NCBI GenBank assembly: GCA_025618425.1
Contig: CM046835.1
Location: 16,514,672 to 16,578,671 of the forward strand
Length of the DNA: 64,000 nucleotides
Reading direction: 5' to 3'
From: Heliocidaris tuberculata
Taxonomy: Eukaryota > Echinodermata > Echinoidea > Camarodonta > Echinometridae
Shown here: one piece after another, positions 1 to 11,900 of the stretch
Numbering within the stretch: the stretch's first letter is position 1
How the letters are laid out: the number at the start of each line of letters is the position of its first letter
The notes under the pieces: generated by a model
Told to the model about the DNA's origin: nothing
What the model saw: the letters and a program-made list of their open reading frames with translations, nothing else
The model's database searches: none
Position numbers and translations under genes: made by a program

Positions 1-298
1 GAGCTGGTCATTTATAGCAATAGGCCGATTCTCCACTGCACTTCAGACGTAAACACCAAACTTGTATTTAAGTTTGGATCCAGCAGTTATTCGGCCTTTT
101 CAAAATACCTACTAATGGAATGATAATCAACTAACTAGAGCAATATAGACATACCTGGCATTTTACTATTAATTGTTACAAATGTCGACTGGTTTGGCGA
201 CTCTTCTCGTCGATCACGCTCAAGGTGGCCTTATTATTTTGGTAACTCGGCTTTACTAGATACGGACGTAGATGGCGTAAACATTTAAGGCCTTAATT
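1..298. other. Non-coding flank before LINE fragment
   Basis: No gene, repeat unit or RNA that I can support. The LINE homology to the right begins abruptly near 300, so this stretch is either host DNA or older unrecognised repeat. Confidence 0.4.
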
Positions 299-1771
299 AT
301 GGGGGTCACATTTTCATTGCAAATTTCCTCGCTATATGAATTGAATTTCCCTCAGAGAACTATAAGAAAGATTGAACAAATTATTAATTGTTGGAAAATA
401 CGATATTTGTCTTTACTAGGTAAAATAGGTGTTATAAAGTCATTGCTATTACCACAGCTTGGATACTTATTTTCAGTGTTATGTATTGAAATTCCAAAAT
501 CATTTTTTAAGAAGTTAAATTCACTGTACGTTGTATAAATTTTTATGGAACAATGGTAATGATAGAGTAAAACATACTTTGTTATGTAATGACTATGAAG
601 AAGGGGGACTTAAGATATTAGACCCATGTGTTTGTGCTGAGGCCCAAAAAATGGTCTGGGTGAAACATTTTTTTGATCCTAATTATGTCAATTCTTGGAA
701 AGTTATTGAAAAAGAAATGCTCCGCATGTTTCATGTTGATCACCTAGTTTTATGGAAAACCGAAGCCCCCCAATGTGTTTTGAAAAAGATTAAGAATTGT
801 CAGGTGATTGAAACTATAAAAACTTGGTATAAATATAGACAGGTGATAATTCAGGATTGGAATCTGAATAGATATCATTTGCAAGATTTCATCTGGTGGA
901 ATAAGAATGTAAGTTTAAGGCATAAACCCTACTATTATTACCCGTCGTGGTATGAAAGAGGCATATATTTTATTTCACAGTTGAGTAGAGGAAACTTGTT
1001 TGTAAAATCATTTGAAGATTTGGAGCTGGAGTTTGATATATCTATAAATGATCAAAGGAAATATGATTCCTTGATGAATGGAATTTATTTAGATTGGTTT
1101 GTGCACTTGAACCGCAGGAATTTGAAGAAGATATTTTTGAAAACAAATCAGGCTGATCTGGTCAAAAAGCTGAAGGTCCCTATGTATACTTATCAGTTAC
1201 TGCGGAACAATGATTGCACCTCCTGTGTAAAAGCTGAAAAAAAATGGAGTGAATGGCTTGATCTTGAGGATAATAGTGTTGAATGGTCAAAAATACATAA
1301 GCATAATTTTAGATGCACCATTGAAACTCATCTGAAGTCTTTTTACTTTAAGATATGCCATAATGTTTTTGCTTTGAATTCATTCTTGTTCAAGATAGAT
1401 AGAACTGACTCGCCATTGTGCACATTTTGTAAAAAGAAAATCCAGAGACATTGAAACACTTGTTCTGTGATTGTGAGAAGGTTAAACATCTTTGGAACAG
1501 CGTTACTGATGCCATTGATAAATGTACAGGTCAGTTTACTGTTTACTCAGATTTTGATTATGTATTTGGAGTTGATACAGGCAGTTGCCATGATACATGT
1601 ATCAAGTTTATATTCTTATGCTTTAAATTCTATGTCATTCGATGCAAGTTTCAAAAGTCTGAGTTAAACTTCAAAGCTTTTATGGCTGTATTGAAAGTAA
1701 AAAAGAATATTGAGTATAAAATTGCCCAAAAGAATAAGTTATACTTACATTTCAAAATTATGGTCTTTTGA
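299..1771 (+). pseudogene. Broken RT C-terminal region of LINE
   Basis: Frame 1 (299-538) carries the thumb-region pattern W-K-x-R-x-LS-LLGKIGVIKSL-LP-L-Y. It shifts frame near 525-538 into frame 2 (to 1454), which starts with FLWNN and GGLKILD, typical of the L1/Tx1 RT C-terminus. A second shift near 1436-1454 splits the terminal CCHC knuckle: CTFC is in frame 2 and HLFCDC in frame 3, which stops at 1769-1771. No catalytic RT core or endonuclease is present, so the copy is dead. Two frameshifts but few internal stops suggest a moderately old insertion. Confidence 0.8.
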
Positions 1772-1851
1772 TTTGAAATTCTAATAGAAACCCTTTGAAT
1801 AACCTCCGTTTTGATTTGAAATTCTAATAGAAACCCTTTGAATAACCTCTG
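1766..1851 (+). repeat. Two tandem 43 bp units in LINE 3' tail
   Basis: Two near-identical units starting at TTTTGATTTGAAATTC (1766 and 1809), period 43, lie directly after the last LINE stop codon. Confidence 0.85.
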
Positions 1852-2010
1852 TTTTCTCTTTATGTAAATAGACATGTTAAGAGACCATATTTATTATGAT
1901 GCATGTTATTGGACTTAACTCATATGTTTATATTTGTTATTTTTGTGTTTTATGTTTCTGTTTTTGGGGTTCATTAAAAACATAAATACAAAAAAACAAA
2001 ACAAAAAAAA

Positions 2011-4520
2011 AGACGACGTAAACAAATTTTGTTGCAAAACACACCAACAATACATTTAGAAAAAATGCTTGTTTAGATGTATTGTTATTATAGCTTCTAA
2101 ATTCATGCTAAAGCCAAATGACAAAAACCCTTTTGTTCTCTCTCCCCCCCCCCTCTCCGATCTTCTGTATGATACTATCACTATCACTTAGTATGTTATT
2201 ATGCCATAAATATATTTGCAAAATAATTTTTGTGCTTTAGTTATTATAGTATAAGCCAAGCTATTTCAGGAATGTACAAAATTTCAGTCTTGAATACATT
2301 TAATGTGTATAATGAGGGAGATGGAAGTTTTACTGCTACAGTCAATACAAATTAAAGACACACCAAACTGTTTTCAAGACAATCCTTGATAAATTTCACA
2401 AGTTTATTCATATCAAATTTTGCTGAAAAATACCAGTTCTATTAGTGGTAAAATGAATTAGAAATGTTTTGACTCTGAGCAATTAAAAATAGTAAAGTTC
2501 TACATTCTGTACAGTGTACACCTGTGCATATTGTGTAGTTGCATGTTTTTTTTACAGACACATTTCAATCAAATCTGATGAATTACAACTGGGAATATGT
2601 GTAAAGGCCTAAAGGGTTGTATTAATCTTGCTCCTGTGACATTCGCTCTGTAACACTAAATTCCGAACATCAACCCTGGACCAACTATACCTAACCCTAA
2701 CCCATGCTAAATCTAACCTATAACCAAATTGCAATCCTAACCTGACAGAGTAAAGCCTAGAGCAATTGTCATTGGAGCATATGTAGGAGCACTGTGTAAA
2801 GATGGTAATGGGCCCACAAAATGTGTAGATAATTCATTTAGGTGAACATTTGGAATTTAATGGATTTACATGCAAGGGCATTTTGAATTCATGTAGCACC
2901 TATACTGTCTCGACATATGATTATCATACTGAGCTTTAATTTCTCCTTCAGCTGATTACAGGTACAATGCTTCATTTTGGTTGCTTTATCTGACAAAATA
3001 AGAATATCTTCTTATTTCTTCATTTCTCTGTCATGCCATTTTCCCATTACATCAACACAACATCAATGTTGATGAATACATCAACTCAAACTGCATTATA
3101 CTGCTTCTTCATCTTTTCACTTTATAAATATAATGACTTCTATATTTGTATTTCATTTCTTGACTTGTGGCATGCACTGAACTTCTCATCATGACCCACG
3201 AGCAGGATATACAAGTTGAAAAATAATATTATTATATATTATCATTATTAAACTACATAAGTCTCTAACAGGAATTTTACAAATAAATTACAAAAATAAA
3301 CATATAGGCCATTCTCATAGATCACACGTTTCCCTACACTTCATAAAATAATATCTTTGACCAACTTAACTGATATATAATGTATATGTGTAGTATTGTA
3401 AAAAGTGATAGTGAATATATCATTACTAATAAATACAAATTAAAGGTAGCCTGTCAAATCATTATTACTACATTACACTAATTAAACCATCTAATTTGCA
3501 CAATTTCTATTGCCCTAGTATTGAATATCAAAGTACTCAATTCAATGAAAGATGAACCAACTCCTCTTCCATGAAACTACTAGTTACTACTGTATTCAAA
3601 ATATTACCAAACATCAAATTAAACAAAAATATTTAGAATGGCATGTATAATACACAGTTAAAAATATGTGAGCTTGTACACAAAATGCTTTAACCTTAAA
3701 CCAATATACTTGCACTTAATACTTAAATATAGTCTCATTAATTAAGAAGACAATATTGATAATGCACACTTCACAGGATTTCATCTAAATTCTCTACTCG
3801 CACTTGAAGAAAACACGATTTAAAAATACCGCACCACTATCCTTATTCTATATTTATACAATCTTATGACAATATAATAAGGTGCACACTAAAACATATT
3901 TCTATACTGGTATTACTGGCAGTACAAGTGTTTTTGGTGTTGAAAGACAAACGAACCTACAGTATGTCATTATGCACTAATAACTGACTTATTTAAAATG
4001 AAAATAGTACACTTTTATTCATTATAACTGCAAACAAATAAATGTCAGATTATAATTGAAGTGTTATCAAAAACTGCCTGTGCTATGGACAATGGTTGAC
4101 ACTGAAGCCAAGATCTTATCCATGTAATTTTCTTGCTTTTTGTGACATTGTGTAATTTAACTATTATGAAATACAGTTTCCAAACATATCCTTAAACTTT
4201 AAGTTTCATATAAAAGTTACATTTCAAGTGATTTCTTTAATTCTAGGAAGTGCAGATGAGACCAAATAGGGAACAGTTTCTGAACTATGTATAAAATATC
4301 ATGTATGTGTTATGTTTTTACCATGTCTTTCCCTAAGTCTGGAACCTGAGTATTATCTGGCTCAGCCATGAAAAAGAGCAGCTAATGACAAGACATAAAT
4401 AGGATACATATGAAATGGGTCATTATTGGTAGCAAAGCTTTGCTATTTCCACCTGGGCAGTATAAGTCATATACACCAGATTTCAAGAACGTACATGTAC
4501 AATAATAAAACAAATTACCG

Positions 4521-4573
<53 letters not shown>

Positions 4574-5735
4574 GAGAAATTGGTCTTTTTTAGTCTTTAG
4601 GTACTCTGTTTTCACACACATCACTCAATTTATTGACAGAGGCAAATTAAATTTTACAAAATTATTGCATGACTATTCTACAGTCTCATTTGCAAGAAAC
4701 CCTCTATGCAGTTTACTATTCAAGGGAAGAGGAAAAGCATGGTTGTAAATCACAGGCAAATGAAAACCCTCCCTCTTTTTCAATATTTGGGATCATGATA
4801 TGGAACAATTAACAAATGATATGATCTGTTATCTTTATCAGAAATGCCACACATCAACTGACATATCTGAAATTTAACCTAAAAACTTGCAGTACACATT
4901 ACTGTATAAAGGTTCACACAATCCTTGATACTTCAAAAGATGGCAAGATATTGACCAATTAATGGATAAATCCTACAGGACATCTCAGTTCATCATAAGT
5001 TGAGTCACAATGGAGTTACACTGCAGAATCACTTTAGTTACCTTCTGGTCATATTGACAACTATTAAAATGAATTGCACAGAGCTAGGCAACCCTGAAAG
5101 GAAGCATAAATATAAATGAGAATATAATTTGCTAGGAAAATAACACTCTTTGAAGATGTTTTTTGGGCAGCATAACATATCCATGTTACTTTTTAAAAAA
5201 CACCAAAACTGAGAATCATGACTTCACAAATTATCATCAAGGAAAGGTAAGTTATCACTCTAAATGTGTATTTCCACTTTGTCCATCTACCATACACCAT
5301 CATCTTCAACTACCTGCAATAGCTATAGATGAAGAATGATCTGCATTGGGATGTGGCATACAGCTGTTTTTATCATCATCATCATCATCATCATCTATCA
5401 CATGTCACTAGTGATATGGTGGGATGCAGTCAGCGTTTGTCTTACCATCTCCATCAGAATTCATATGTGGTTGCTACTGATGTTGAATGACTTGGAGGTG
5501 TGGTAAGATGAGGTTTCCGTCATCATCATCTATCTCTGGTCGATATTGATGGAGATCAAGGTGAAGACATGTTGAGATGCAGCTAGCCATTGTCTCTATC
5601 ACCATTATGATCTCCCTAGTCGTCATCATCACCATCATCATCATCATCATCATCATCATCTACATCTATCTCTGGTTGCTACTAGTGTTTGATATTTTGG
5701 AGAAGTGTTATGGGATATGGTAAGGGGCCTTCTGT

Positions 5736-5776
<41 letters not shown>
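2011..5776. other. AT-rich non-coding, partly TBCEL 3' UTR
   Basis: No coding region is supported. The TBCEL stop codon lies at 5777-5779 on the minus strand, so the right part must be its 3' UTR. Several minus-strand AATAAA signals occur (for example TTTATT on the + strand at 2403-2408 and 4013-4018), and I cannot tell which is used. A CA microsatellite and GAT/ATC-rich repeats lie within. Confidence 0.5.
4523..4571. repeat. (AC)n microsatellite
   Basis: About 24 uninterrupted AC units. Confidence 0.97.

Positions 5777-5777
<1 letters not shown>
5268..5777. repeat. ATC/GAT microsatellites in a degenerate tandem array
   Basis: Pure ATC runs at 5372-5395, 5622-5660 (with one CACC interruption) and 5736-5777. 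Between them, a degenerate unit recurs roughly every 65-130 bp, recognisable by TGGTTGCTACTGATGTTGAA (near 5468) or TGGTTGCTACTAGTGTTTGA (near 5673), followed by GACTTGGAG-like or TTTTGGAG-like sequence. The last run abuts the TBCEL stop codon. Confidence 0.8.
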
Positions 5778-5975
5778 TATCTATTGCCGCTGACACAGAA
5801 TGACTTGGATACGAGTTGGGCGGCAGTGAGGGGCTGATGGTAGTCGGTCTCAATGTGGATCTCATCTCCGTGGGTCATATCATAGCGACTCATCGGGAGA
5901 AGATCTTGGTGAAGTAGGTTTAACTCGGTCTCTTCTGTATACTGGCTCTTCGATAGATGGTACATGCGTATACAC
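5777..5975 (-). CDS. TBCEL: TBCEL exon 10, C-terminus
   Basis: 199 bp including TAG. Encodes CIRMYHLSKSQYTEET, the domain end HGDEIHIE, and about 22 extra residues. The stop codon merges into a GAT microsatellite. Acceptor TAATCTAG|GTG. Confidence 0.88.
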
Positions 5976-8900
5976 CTAGATTAGAAAAGAAATGAAAATG
6001 GGTCACTTGGCTAATGATGGTTATGTTGAGTAATGTACAGATTATAGAAATAAATACAAATCACCACTGATCCCAGTAACAGTAAACAGACGCTTACTTC
6101 AGCGAAACTCAAATTCAGGTGAAAATGAAATGTATTGTGTATATATCTAAGGCTAGAAATCATAGTTGAATATTGGAAAATCTTTAAAAATGCCTCCCAT
6201 CCTCCCAAAAGAATATTTTGATAAAACCTTCAAAGGTCACGATTAGTTCTTGTATGAGTGAAGTATCAGCAATACTTTTTATAGTGGAGAAACTTAATTG
6301 CAGGTCAAGTTTCCATGGTTACAACATGTATTCTTTCAAAGGAATAAGAGCCATGAAAAGGGCTTGTGAGCTCTGCTAAGAGCTGTTTGGTTCTTGACAT
6401 TTTGATCAGTATATCCTGATCTCGAAATGTCAAGAAACAAAGAGCTTAGCAGAGCCCTTTTCAGGGTTCTTATTCCTTTGAAAGAATACATTGTGTAACC
6501 CTGAAATCTTCACCTCCAATTGAGTTCTTGTATGCTTAAAAAGAAGGCTATTTCTACAAAATCAGCATGTATTTAATAGAGTTCCAGGTGCTGATGTGTC
6601 AGGGCTCCAGAGGAGTTGAAAACCAAACACAAATATTTTACTCCATTGTCAGTATCTATACAATTATTGCATACAAATTTTATGAGCAAAGGAGCACTTG
6701 CATCAGGCCACTTCTTCAGCATAGGAATACTTTCCCACACACATACACAAGGAAAAACTTACCTCTTTGGCTTGTTGAGCAATTTTGCACAATACTTCCT
6801 GAGCTCTGAAACATTCTGCACAACATGGATGGTTGCCTGATGAATACACCTCCCGCTGCATACAAACGATAGGTGAGCATGCTCCTGAAAACCTCTGCCT
6901 ATATCAATTTCAGTTATAGGCTTCAGGTTACCTGGAGATAAAAAGCCCATCATTAAATGTGTTAGTTAAATATCTCAGAAATGTATCCCTTCGGTATTCG
7001 GGGGTGACCTTCTATAAATTTGCATGAACTTGCACTGGGAAAATAAATGCTCCAAATCATAAATATGATGTTTATCTTAAGATTTCCAAAGAAACTGATA
7101 TGTTTGATATCCAAGATCCGGACAAACAGAATATGCATGCTCTTGGAAAATTCCTGCCCAAATCTATGTCTTCTTTATTTTGCCTTTATCTGTAATGAGA
7201 AAATATGTTCTCTGAATAAAATTTTTAAAAGGAACTGTCATGTTTTAAATTCTCCATCTGGACAAACACTATGGACATACTCTTGGCCTGATACAGCAAG
7301 GTTTCAATAAAACAAGGTAATATCTTTAGTCCTAAGGAATTTATCATAACAAAGTTATACTGTACTATAAAGATAAGTGACTACAGACAAAGCTCTCACC
7401 ATGCCTGTTCACCAGGTCTTCAATCCAAGGTGGTGGCTCAGGATGCTCGTCAAAGTGACGAATGAAGAACCGCTCACTCTTCTCTCGTTCCTCTTCCTTT
7501 ATCTCACTTCCATTGAGCGTCTTGATATTGGGCAGGCTGTCAACAAAAGCATTTTCTGATTAAACCTCAAAACATGCAGAGGTGGTGGCTAACTCGCTCT
7601 TTGTATACATGTAAGTACTGAAAATTCCTAGTAGACCATGACATAATTCCCCCCCCCCCCCCCCCCCCAGCATGGATTCCTTTCTGGGGACAATGTGATG
7701 ATGGAACATAAAATAGCCTGTAGAGACAATAACAAAAACAATTACAATAAAAAATATGTTGAAGGACATGTATAAGCCAAGTTTGTTCTGCCAATATACA
7801 GAGATTTCTTATTGGTTCTCAGAGGATAATTAGAAAACATAGCCTATTGTGTTCCTCTAAAGGGAATTCACACTGGCTGGGTACTAAATGTCTTAACTTA
7901 AACTAGCCCAGAACTGCTACCAGGGTACAGCAAAAATTGTACTTTCTGTTGTGTTCAGTATGTTATCATATCAAGGTATGCAAACCACAAGGGAGACAAC
8001 ATGAGAGGGTTTGTATCAATATGTTCAAACATATATCATCCATGGCAAACTCACCTAGCAACCAGCAGCTTCCTCCTTTCATCTAAGGCAAGATTCTTCA
8101 GGAAGGGCACACCCTATTAAAGAGAAAAATGCAGATAAATCGGTCATTATTTCACACAGGATTATATTCAGCTTTGGCTCGGAAAAAAGGCAGATGACAG
8201 CCGTATCTACATGTTATAATGTGCCTACATCTAACTTCCTCAAAACTGCTCTGTGGTCAATATCCTAAATCAATTACACTGTGGCCCGAATTCACAAAGG
8301 TGGTAATAGATTTGTACCATGGTTTATGCAGATTTTGTGGTATAAGTGCGCTTAATTTCGCGCGTACACTTAGAAAGATCCAATAATGAACGCGCGTGAT
8401 TAGCTAAGTGCGCAAGTTTTACGCTAGTTGCCATGGTTTAGACCATGGTTTATGTAAATTTACGCACAGTGTATTTCAATTAATTTACATAAACCATGGT
8501 CTAAACCATGGCAACTACAGTTTATTTCAATTAATTTACATAAACCATGGTCTAAACCATGGCAACTAGCGTAAAATTTGCACACTTTGCCAATCACGCG
8601 CGTTCATTATTGGATCTTTCTAAGTGTACGCGCGAAATCAAGCGCACTTATACCAAAAAATCTGCATAAACCATGGTACAAAACTATTACCACCTTTGTG
8701 AATTTGGGCCTGTAAGTTCTGAACTTCAATCCTGGACCAAACACTATACCAATTCTAACCCTAACCCACTATTCAGTTAGAATAGATGATAATAACAGCT
8801 TAAAGAAGAAATTATACGTGATAAAGGAGGAACATGAGGAAATGCAGTTTCCCATTCATTTTGCACACAAAACTCAGAAATTCTCAGTTTTCAGGCTGAC

Positions 8901-11900
8901 ATGAGGGCACAAAAGATCTTGTGACTTGGTAATGGTTTGATCAATTTTGTAAACTTGGCACCCCCAGAACAGTAAGGGTTAATCATCCCTGCAATGTTTC
9001 GGATGAACCATCTCTACACAAGCACCAGAAAAGGGAATGGCAAGAATCTGGATTTCTTGAAGGAAAGTTACTTTGGTAAAGATTATCACCACTGCACTTG
9101 CTGACACCACCTTCATGAAGATATGGCTCACCTTAACTCTGAGTGATTCCAAGCAGGGGAATGCCCTGATAGACTCTACATCAGACCAGTTGTTCACCTT
9201 GGTATTTGTCACACATAGTACTTTCAGGTTAGGAAACGTTGCATCAGAACATATAGGATGTGTCTCCTTCGCCATCTCCTCCTCCTCCTCCTTTTCTTCC
9301 TCTTCCTCTTCGTGGCCGATAGCTTCATCAGCATCCCAGGCAATTTCAAAGTAGGCAAACTTATCGGTGTTGATATCAGCAAGCACTTCGTCAATGCGCT
9401 TATCGCTCTCTGAGGCATTATTGGAAGCATTCAAAAGCTTCCTATCTGACTGTTTCCTCCTCTTGTCTTCTGATTTCATAGAAGATGGGGAGACAGGTTT
9501 AGCACCATGCTCACTAATACCTGGTAGCACCTGATGGTTGGTCTTCTCTGGAAGGAGAGGATTGTCTTGTCTCATTATTCCGTAACCAGAGTCAGCACAA
9601 GGATCACCGTCCTCAGAACCCTGGCTGGAGAGCCGCTCCTTAGGGACATGCCTGGGGGTGTTCGGCTGACAGTCCTCCATGCCGCTGTCGTAGGACGGAT
9701 CTGAGACCCTGTGGGCAGGACTACACGATGGGTCTTCTTGGATGTCCTGGGTGGACATGATGGATGCATTTTCTATGAGTTTGTCCAGGATATCAGTCAC
9801 AACATCACTGATATCTGGATCAAGCTGGTCATCTGTGCATACTTCCATTGTATTATTTACATCCTGTTAAAATACACAAGGTGAAGAATCAATCATTATG
9901 GGTAACAAGGTAGAAATTTGGACATAATCCATGTCTAGTTGAAAATCCGTGCGCGCGTCTATGGCGAAAATAACGTAAAAACGTGCAAAAACATGCCTCT
10001 ACAAAATTAACTCTAGCTCTTTAAATAGTTCGTAAACCCCCCAATTTTTTTTCATCTTTGGGTAGGGGATGAATCATAGATATGATTTCATGGGTCATTT
10101 GACCCTCAATTATATTACAACGTCATCAAAATGGCGTCGGTTCTCAAAATTTCATTTTTTCAAAAATGACATCAAAAATTTTCACTTTAAGCAAGACTTT
10201 CTCCGTAATTGTTGGTCGATTTTCGCCGGGATTTCGATATGTTGTAGCTGAGACAATTCTCTACAAATACAGTCACCACTGTTTTTCATTTTGACAACGG
10301 CATCATTATCTAATTGTACGATGAACGATGACATGTCACTTTTTCACGTTTTACGTGTATTGTCTATGGGATATGACTTTTTCTGATATCTTGATCCTAC
10401 CTTCTCGTCTCTTTTGAGCAACAGCTCCGTTATTTCTAGTCGGTTTTCGCCCAGCTTAGAGTATGTTGTAGCTGAGAAAATTCCCTATCTTAAGTGTGCC
10501 ATTTATTTTTTAATCAGATGTCAGGATCATATCGAAATTGTCTGCAGAAGATAGGATATGAGAATCCCGGTTTTCATTTACGTGTTATACCCTATGGAGG
10601 AACTAACAGTCTAGCGGTTAGACATCTGCCTCATGACCACAATGTCCCGAGTTCGAGTCCTGGCCGAGGAGGGTCGATTTTTTGTTTGTTTTTCCCCTTT
10701 TGCATCTATTATTTCACCATCCCCTAAGACTAATAATACATGTTCATTGACATATATGTCACTAACTGCCGCATTTTGGCTGTTATATCTAATGTAATGC
10801 AGTGTACATTTTACACAATGTACAGCGTATATTGCATAGTTTGCGAGGAACGTGTATTGAAGCTAGTGACGGCTACAGAAAACATGTCATATATCTTAAC
10901 TATAAGCAAGACTATCTCCGTAATAGTTCTTCGATTTTCGCCGGGATTTGGATATGTTGGAGCTGATCTGATGCAGTTGTTAACAACTGCATTTACCATA
11001 GTTTTTCATTTTGACAACGACTTCATTATCTAATTGTACCATGTCATGTCATTTTTTTTTTTTTTCCGTGTATCCTCTACGCTTTCATAGGCTCTCTAGA
11101 ATATGAAGACAATCCCCACAAACATTTGCATCGGTATCATTTTTTCCATTTTTCACATTCTTGACTTTCTTTCTTCGTTTCAGTATTTGGCCCTCATACT
11201 TTGATCATGTGGATAATGGCCAAGATCATTCAAATTCACCGACAGACCACCTAATTCGTCCCCATGACGAATTAAAGTCTAGTTGTTCTTTTATTTCATC
11301 TGTAGAATACTCTGTCTGCGATAACTTGGGCTAGAGTTCGTGGAAAATGAATGTTATATCAAGAACGAATTGTATCAAACATGACTATGTACATTCCTAA
11401 GGGTTTGAATGCAAGCTTAGTAATTAATTGTTAGAATGAACCCGACTAACCTCGATATCTTCATCCTCCTTGCTGGACATGGTGAAGACATAGTGGATGT
11501 TGGACAGCGGATTCTCTGAAAGCATCAAGGTGTGAAGGACAGGCAGTAGAGATAGTGGTGTGACTTGCTCCCATCTGATTGAAACAGAGTTAGGTGATAA
11601 CATGACAGTTAAAAGTGCGACAAAAGTCTGGCAGTTGTCTATAATGATATAATAAAGAAATATATAAATACAACATAGGAAATGAGATGTATAATGCAGA
11701 ATTGCAGATTTAGTCTAAAGAAAGGTCAAAACTTTAAAATGCATATTTCTAGAAATGCATATATCTGCTAGCCATGCATCTATTCGCACACTTCATCCAA
11801 GCACATGGCAAAGTATTCATATTAGCAAACGTCTGGAGAACTTTCACAATCTCACCCTCTGGGTAGCCTCAAAAAGGTCTCATCCAAGAATTGTGTGGGA

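Larger units (their letters stand above)
299..2010 (+). mobile_element. 5'-truncated L1/Tx1-like LINE, 3' end
   Basis: Three consecutive + strand frames together spell the C-terminal third of an L1/Tx1-type reverse transcriptase protein. The tail after the last stop is AT-rich and ends in an A-rich stretch (about 1970-2010, runs of A broken by single C), as expected for a target-primed LINE 3' end. The left edge is abrupt, as in 5'-truncated insertions. The clade assignment rests on the pattern of motifs, not on a search. Confidence 0.8.

Noticed and set aside
2689..2705. Telomeric repeat CTAACCCTAACCC
   Set aside because: Only two units, as at 8753 and 50473; interstitial and part of a dispersed repeat, not a chromosome end.
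9073..9354. + strand 93-codon frame
   Set aside because: Exact antisense of TBCEL exon 6; its Ser run mirrors the poly-Glu codons.
10600..10671. Functional tRNA gene
   Set aside because: The acceptor stem does not pair and the anticodon stem has mismatches; kept only as a tRNA-like relic. The same applies to the other two modules.
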